NCBI RefSeq assembly: GCF_001995215.1 | Contig: NZ_MUXN01000005.1 | Location: 62,001 to 126,000 of the forward strand | Source of the DNA: Amycolatopsis azurea DSM 43854 | Lineage (GTDB): Bacteria > Actinomycetota > Actinomycetes > Mycobacteriales > Pseudonocardiaceae | Length of the DNA stretch: 64,000 nt | Direction of reading: 5' to 3' | In this document: piece by piece, positions 59,870-64,000 of the stretch | Numbering within the stretch: the stretch's first letter is position 1 | Layout: every line of letters begins with the position of its first letter | The notes under the pieces: generated by a model | What the model was told of the DNA's origin: nothing | Databases searched by the model: none | What the model saw: the letters and a program-made list of their open reading frames with translations, nothing else | Translations under genes and position numbers: made by a program

Positions 59870-61356
59870 ACGGGACGGCCGTCCGCGTCCTGGACCGGGA
59901 CCGGCTTGCCCTCGGCGTCCACGATCTTGCCGTCGACGACCTTGTCCCCGTTTTCGAGCTGGGACAAGGCTTTGAGGTCGGAGTAGTCGATCACCCGGGT
60001 CGCCGTCGCGAACACCGAAGGATCGCTGCCCGCCTTGCCCGGCTTCAGATGGTTGAACACCAGGTTCAGCACGACGGCGAGGAGTGCGGCGGAGCTGATC
60101 CCCGAATGGAAGATCGTGCCGACCCAGCCCGGGAAATGGTGGTAGAAGTCCGGAATCGCGATCGGGACCATGCCGAGGCCGATCGAAGCGGCGACGATGA
60201 CCAGGTTCAGATTCCCGTCGTAGTCCACTTTGGACAGTGTCTTGATGCCGGACGCCGCGACCGTGCCGAACAGCACGAGACCGGCGCCACCCAGTACGGG
60301 ATAAGGGATCGCGGCGACCACCCGGCCGAGGATCGGGAGCATTCCGAGCACCAGCAGGACCACGCCGCCCGCGGTCACCACGAACCGGCTCCTGACCCCG
60401 GTGATCGCGACCAGGCCGACGTTCTGGGCGAACGCGCTCTGGGTGAAGCCGTTGAAGACCGGCGCGATCGCCGAGGACGCCATGTCGGCGCGCAGGCCGT
60501 CGCCGATCCGGCGCCTGCCGACCCGCGTCCCGACGATCTCCCCCACCGCGAGGAGGTCGGCCGTGGTCTCGGTGAGGGTCACCAGCACGACGATGGACAT
60601 CGACACGATCGCGGCGATGTCGAAGGTCGGCGCGCCGAAAGCGAACGGTGTCGGCAGCGCGAAGACCGGGCCGTCCGCGACCTTGGAGAAGTCGGCCTTG
60701 CCCAGCAAGGCGGCCAGCACGGTGCCGATCACGATCGACAGCAGGATCGAAAGCCGTGAGATCGCCGGGACGGCGACCTTGCTGAGCACCAGGACGATCG
60801 TCAGGGTCAGCGCGGCCAGCCCGATGTTGGAGACCGAGCCGAAGTCCGGCGCCTTGTCGTTGTTGCCCATCGCCCACTTGGCCGCGACCGGCATCAGGCT
60901 GAGCCCGATCACCGTGATCACCGTCCCGGTGACGACCGGCGGGAAGTACTTCACCAGCCGCGAGAACACCGGCGTGATGAGCAGGCCGAGCACCGAGGAG
61001 GCGATCACCGAGCCGAAGACCGCGGGGAGCCCGCCGTCGGCCACGATCGCGGTCATCGTCGCCACGCCGGCGAAGGAAGTGCCCTGGACCAGCGGCAACC
61101 GGGAGCCGAAGAAAGGTATGCCGTACGACTGCAGGATCGTCGCCAGGCCACCGATGAACAGGCACGACGCGACGAGCAACCCGATCTCGGCCGGCGAGAC
61201 GCCCGCGGCGCCGCCGATGATCAACGGTGGCGCGATGATCCCGCCGTACATCGTCAGGACGTGCTGGATGCCGTAAGTGAAACTCTTGCCGATCCCGAGC
61301 CGTTCGTCCTCGGGCCCACCCCTCGCGGCCGCTGCGGTCTGCGTCCTCTTCACCAT
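59833..61356 (-). CDS. NCS2-family xanthine/uracil permease
   Basis: This 507-aa protein has about 12-14 transmembrane segments of the nucleobase-cation symporter-2 family. Motifs include FTYGIQHVLTMYGGIIAPPLIIG, LPLVQGTSFAGV, the segment LTETTADLLAVGEIVG (QEP-like region, here with Glu-Thr) and GVRSRFVVTAGG. The C-terminal tail of about 60 residues is hydrophilic. It imports a purine or pyrimidine base with protons. It is divergent from a cytosine-deaminase-like gene, which suggests joint use in base salvage. Confidence 0.92.
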   Translation of the reverse strand: MVKRTQTAAAARGGPEDERLGIGKSFTYGIQHVLTMYGGIIAPPLIIGGAAGVSPAEIGLLVASCLFIGGLATILQSYGIPFFGSRLPLVQGTSFAGVATMTAIVADGGLPAVFGSVIASSVLGLLITPVFSRLVKYFPPVVTGTVITVIGLSLMPVAAKWAMGNNDKAPDFGSVSNIGLAALTLTIVLVLSKVAVPAISRLSILLSIVIGTVLAALLGKADFSKVADGPVFALPTPFAFGAPTFDIAAIVSMSIVVLVTLTETTADLLAVGEIVGTRVGRRRIGDGLRADMASSAIAPVFNGFTQSAFAQNVGLVAITGVRSRFVVTAGGVVLLVLGMLPILGRVVAAIPYPVLGGAGLVLFGTVAASGIKTLSKVDYDGNLNLVIVAASIGLGMVPIAIPDFYHHFPGWVGTIFHSGISSAALLAVVLNLVFNHLKPGKAGSDPSVFATATRVIDYSDLKALSQLENGDKVVDGKIVDAEGKPVPVQDADGRPVQYRLGSGPEAH

Positions 61357-61474
61357 GGATCCGCCTCTCGGTAGAAGCGAGCGATGCCGGGCAATTTCGA
61401 TCTGCGGAGGTTAACTTCCACATAGCAGAACGGCAAGACCCGATCTCAGCAGGTGATTGCCACCAGGGACCGAC

Positions 61475-61488
61475 TTTGGTATACCAAA
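61475..61488. promoter_or_regulatory. 14-bp palindromic operator between the permease and amidohydrolase genes
   Basis: TTTGGTATACCAAA is a perfect palindrome 28 bp before the amidohydrolase start, in an otherwise gene-free 159-bp divergent region. The TGGTATACCA core resembles GntR/FadR-type operators. No regulator gene is adjacent. Confidence 0.65.
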
Positions 61489-61515
61489 TAGGGTTCGTCG
61501 AGAGAGGTGTGCTCA

Positions 61516-62727
61516 GTGTTGATCCGGGACGTCCGCCCCTGGGGTGGACAGCGCAGTGACGTCGAAGTGGCCGATGGCCGGATCGCCGCGGTGCGCCCGC
61601 ACGATCCCGCCGCCGCTCCGGCACCCGACTCCGTCGAAGGACGCGGGCGGCTGCTGTTCCCGTCGTTCAGCGACGTGCACGTCCACCTGGACTCGACCCG
61701 GATCGGCCTGCCGTTCCGGCCGCACACCGGCGCGCCGGGCGTGTGGGCGATGATGCTGAACGACCGCGAAAACTGGCGCGACGCTGAGGTCCCACTGCCC
61801 GAGCGTGTCGCCGGGACGCTGGAGCGGATGATCGCCAACGGCACCACGCGGGTGCGCACCTACGCGCAGGTGGACGTCGACTGCAAGCTGGAGAAGCTCG
61901 ACGCCGTAGTCGCCGCGAAGGAGCGCTTCGCCGGGCACGCGGACGTCGAAATCATGGCTTTCCCGCAGGCCGGGATCCTGCGCGAACCCGGCACCGTGGA
62001 CGTGCTGGAGGCCTCGCTGCGCTCGGGCGCCACGGTCGTCGGCGGGATCGATCCGTGCTCACTGGACAAGGACCCCAAGGGACACCTCGACGTCGTGTTC
62101 GGCCTCGCCGAGAAGTACGGCGTGGAAGTGGACATCCACCTGCATGAACCCGGTCACCTGGGCGTTTTCTCGACCGACCTGGTGATCGAACGGGTCCGCG
62201 CGCTGGACATGCGCGGCAAGGTGACCCTGTCGCACGCGTACGAACTGGGGTCGATCTCGGAATCGGTGAGCCGCCGCCTGATCGACGCGTTCGCGGAACT
62301 GGACATCGCGATGGCGACCGTCGCGCCGTCCGTCGACGGCCAGCTGTCCCTGGCGGACCTCACGACCGCGGGCGTGCGCGTCGGCCTCGGCGAGGACGGC
62401 CAGCGGGACTACTGGAGCCCCTACGGCAACTGCGATCTGCTCGACCGCACCTGGCAACTGGCCTTCACCAACGGCTTCCGCCGCGACGACCTGATCGAAA
62501 TGGCCCTGGCCGTCGCGACGATGGGCGGCGCCTCGATCATGAGCCACGACGTCCCGCGGCTGACGAGCATCGCCGACCGGCCCGGCGTGGCCGTCGGCGA
62601 CCGCGCCGATCTGCTGCTGGTGGACGGCGAAACCCCGACGAGCGCGGTGATGGACCGCGGCAAGGACCGCACGGTGCTGCACGACGGCGTCGTCGTGGCG
62701 GACGGCCTCGCCGTGGTGGAGTTCTGA
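61516..62727 (+). CDS. Cytosine deaminase-like amidohydrolase
   Basis: The GTG at 61516 has GAGAGG with 8-nt spacing. The 403-aa protein is a metal-dependent amidohydrolase. It has HVHLD (first metal pair) and VDIHLHEPGH, then SHAYELG, and GEDGQRDYWSPYGNCDLLDRTW, which corresponds to the DNxxDPWxPxG loop of cytosine deaminase with changed residues. It probably deaminates or hydrolyses a nucleobase-like compound. Divergence from the base permease supports a salvage role. True cytosine specificity is uncertain. Confidence 0.88.
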   Translation: MLIRDVRPWGGQRSDVEVADGRIAAVRPHDPAAAPAPDSVEGRGRLLFPSFSDVHVHLDSTRIGLPFRPHTGAPGVWAMMLNDRENWRDAEVPLPERVAGTLERMIANGTTRVRTYAQVDVDCKLEKLDAVVAAKERFAGHADVEIMAFPQAGILREPGTVDVLEASLRSGATVVGGIDPCSLDKDPKGHLDVVFGLAEKYGVEVDIHLHEPGHLGVFSTDLVIERVRALDMRGKVTLSHAYELGSISESVSRRLIDAFAELDIAMATVAPSVDGQLSLADLTTAGVRVGLGEDGQRDYWSPYGNCDLLDRTWQLAFTNGFRRDDLIEMALAVATMGGASIMSHDVPRLTSIADRPGVAVGDRADLLLVDGETPTSAVMDRGKDRTVLHDGVVVADGLAVVEF

Positions 62728-62730
62728 CGG

Positions 62731-63642
62731 TCAGAGCTCGCCGGCTCGTTCGTACAACTTCCGCACCGGCTCCGTCAAAGCGGCGCCGCTCAGATCCGTG
62801 GTCACGCCGTCCTCGGTCATCGTCCCCCGGCTCGTGACACTGAAGATGGTGCCCTTGCCGGTGGCGGGATCGAAGTTCCGCAGCCACGGACCGCCGCTGG
62901 AGCCGCCCGCGAGGTCGCAATCGGTGTTCCACGTCTTGTTGACGGAGTTCTCCTTGAACGTGGCGGGCTGCTCGCAAGAGAACAACGCCTCACCCCCGGC
63001 CGCCTTCGACACGGGGTAGCCGAGCATGGTCGTGTCCACAGTGGACGGAAGCTTGTCAAACGAGATGTCCTGCGTGCCCGCGACGTCCGCGACATGACGG
63101 CCGTCGACCGGATCCAGGGCGAGCACCGCGTCGTCGTCCGCTCCGCTCATCGGGCCCGAATACGTGCTGGACCAAGCGAAGGCGCGAGCGGCGAACACCC
63201 CGTGCGGCGCTTCGCCGTGGTCGTAACCCGGGACGAACACGACGTTGACGATCTTGATCGGGTTGTCGAACCGGTCCAGCCCGCCGTTCACGCAGTGCCC
63301 GGCGGTGAGGGCCACATCCTTGCTGGAACTGGGAACCACCGTCGCCGTGCAGGATCCGTCCACCCCGGGCTGGGCGGTGAAGAACAGCCGCCCGACCCCC
63401 GACGGCACCGACCCCTCCCACTCGCGGCCGATCTTCTCCGCGGGCGGCAAGTCCTCTTCACCCACCCATTGACGCATCCGCTCCGGCGTCCAGTGAGCCA
63501 GCGCCGCTGCCCGGTCGGCCTCGCTCACCGTCGTCACCACCTGGTCGTCGGCCGCGGACGCCGGCGTGGCGACCACCACCGTCGCGGCTCCCAGAGCGGC
63601 CGACAGGGCAACGACACGGCGAACTGCGCGCTTCAGGTCCAT
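62731..63642 (-). CDS. Secreted trypsin-like serine protease
   Basis: This protein of about 303 aa has a Sec signal (RVVALSAALGAATVVVATPASA), a propeptide-like segment with LAHWTPERMRQWVG, and a chymotrypsin-fold domain. The triad is visible: His in LTAGHCVN, Asp in GADDDAVLAL and Ser in AGGSSGGPW. Cysteines in SCTAT, GHC, FSC and DCD could give two disulfides. ATG 63642 is preferred over TTG 63648. It resembles the V8/glutamyl-endopeptidase-like proteases of actinomycetes. Confidence 0.92.
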   Translation of the reverse strand: MDLKRAVRRVVALSAALGAATVVVATPASAADDQVVTTVSEADRAAALAHWTPERMRQWVGEEDLPPAEKIGREWEGSVPSGVGRLFFTAQPGVDGSCTATVVPSSSKDVALTAGHCVNGGLDRFDNPIKIVNVVFVPGYDHGEAPHGVFAARAFAWSSTYSGPMSGADDDAVLALDPVDGRHVADVAGTQDISFDKLPSTVDTTMLGYPVSKAAGGEALFSCEQPATFKENSVNKTWNTDCDLAGGSSGGPWLRNFDPATGKGTIFSVTSRGTMTEDGVTTDLSGAALTEPVRKLYERAGEL

Positions 63643-63696
63643 GATCAAGAGACGTCCCGGGCGCCGGGAAGTTGTTCACTGGAGCCCAGCGATGCC

Positions 63697-64000
63697 TCAG
63701 TTCGCCCGTGCCCGCCGGAAGAGGGCAGCGACCTCGTCGGTCATCCAGTAGCGCGCGTTCTCGCCCTCCGGGTATTCCCAAGCCCACGGCCAGGTGCGCC
63801 CGACCGCCTGGCAATGCCTGCCGGGCCAGCCGAGCACGCCTGCCACACCGTGCTTGCCGTTGGGCAGCCCGAGCAGCCTGCCCAGTTCGTCACCGCTGAA
63901 CCTGGCTCCCGGCTTGTCCATCAGCGTCGAGAACAAGGCCTTGGCCTTGTCGCTGAATTTCCCCCACACCACCTTGGCGAGGTCTCCGTCCGAGCGACTC
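63697..64000 (-). CDS. DUF6416-like winged-helix protein, 5' end beyond the window
   Basis: The frame is open to the right edge; a GTG at 63972 is possible, but the residues before it (SRSDGDLAKV) read as coding, so the gene is treated as partial. The visible 100 residues contain FSDKAKALFSTLMDKPGARFSGDELGRLLGLPNGKHGVAGVLGWPGRHCQAVGR. This is a winged-helix-like pattern seen in DUF6416 proteins of actinomycetes. Function unknown. Confidence 0.7.
   Translation of the reverse strand, partial: SRSDGDLAKVVWGKFSDKAKALFSTLMDKPGARFSGDELGRLLGLPNGKHGVAGVLGWPGRHCQAVGRTWPWAWEYPEGENARYWMTDEVAALFRRARAN

Noticed and set aside
59098..60759. 553-codon forward open frame antisense to the permease
   Set aside because: Only its first 230 codons include MerR-like pieces, explained by the pseudogene; the rest is antisense to the NCS2 permease.

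Overview
The window looks like chromosome of a high-GC Gram-positive actinomycete, most likely a Pseudonocardiaceae member such as Amycolatopsis. This is inferred from the very high GC content, the many GTG/TTG starts, a PknG/GlnH/GlnX locus, EspG and DUF3558 type VII secretion accessories, an Scr1-type XRE regulator with a DUF397 partner, and small palindromic repeats. No plasmid, phage, integrase, IS element or CRISPR array is visible. Species cannot be fixed from the sequence alone.

Layout. 1-6.2 kb: the 3' part of a GGDEF-EAL c-di-GMP gene, a small GNAT, an arylamine N-acetyltransferase and a MacAB-like efflux operon (adaptor, ATPase, permease, DUF5666). 6.2-9.8 kb: a repeat, a zinc-ribbon miniprotein, a Glu-Asp-Phe tRNA operon with promoter and terminator, a candidate 6C small RNA and the first of three cold-shock genes. 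10-15.3 kb: a lipoprotein L,D-transpeptidase, an ECF sigma operon, an MHS-family transporter and a hotdog thioesterase. 15.3-25.6 kb: pknG and glnX-glnH, separated by a roughly 5 kb opposite-strand type VII secretion-associated cassette (EspG, three DUF3558 lipoproteins, WXG/PPE-like proteins and a decayed EspG fragment). 25.6-34.4 kb: a two-component system with a 40-aa membrane protein, a GAF regulator, an AcoX-like protein, the second csp gene, a TPP enzyme, and an iron-dependent hydroxyacid-oxoacid transhydrogenase with a thioesterase.

34.3-40.6 kb: a class III lanthipeptide (SapB-like) cluster in the order LanKC, precursor peptide, two ABC half-transporters, equivalent to ramC-S-A-B. The 47-aa precursor is encoded by a very short ORF. 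41-49.9 kb: small membrane proteins, an orphan MCE protein, a MerR/SDR divergent pair with a textbook MerR promoter, a secreted hydrolase, a second two-component system and an Scr1-type regulator with DUF397.

50.3-55.9 kb: the most unusual block, a tightly coupled operon encoding a BTAD-domain protein, a P-loop NTPase with a helical C-terminal part (split by one in-frame stop), an SPFH-like coiled-coil protein and a four-helix DUF4407 membrane protein. The BTAD tail and the NTPase N-terminus share a VNxV...LFGVDN peptide, which suggests a homotypic signalling motif. 56-64 kb: a secreted lipase, the third csp gene, a TetR/SDR divergent pair with two operators, a decayed hydrolase/MerR chimera, a nucleobase permease divergent from a cytosine-deaminase-like amidohydrolase, a secreted trypsin-like protease and a partial DUF6416-like gene.
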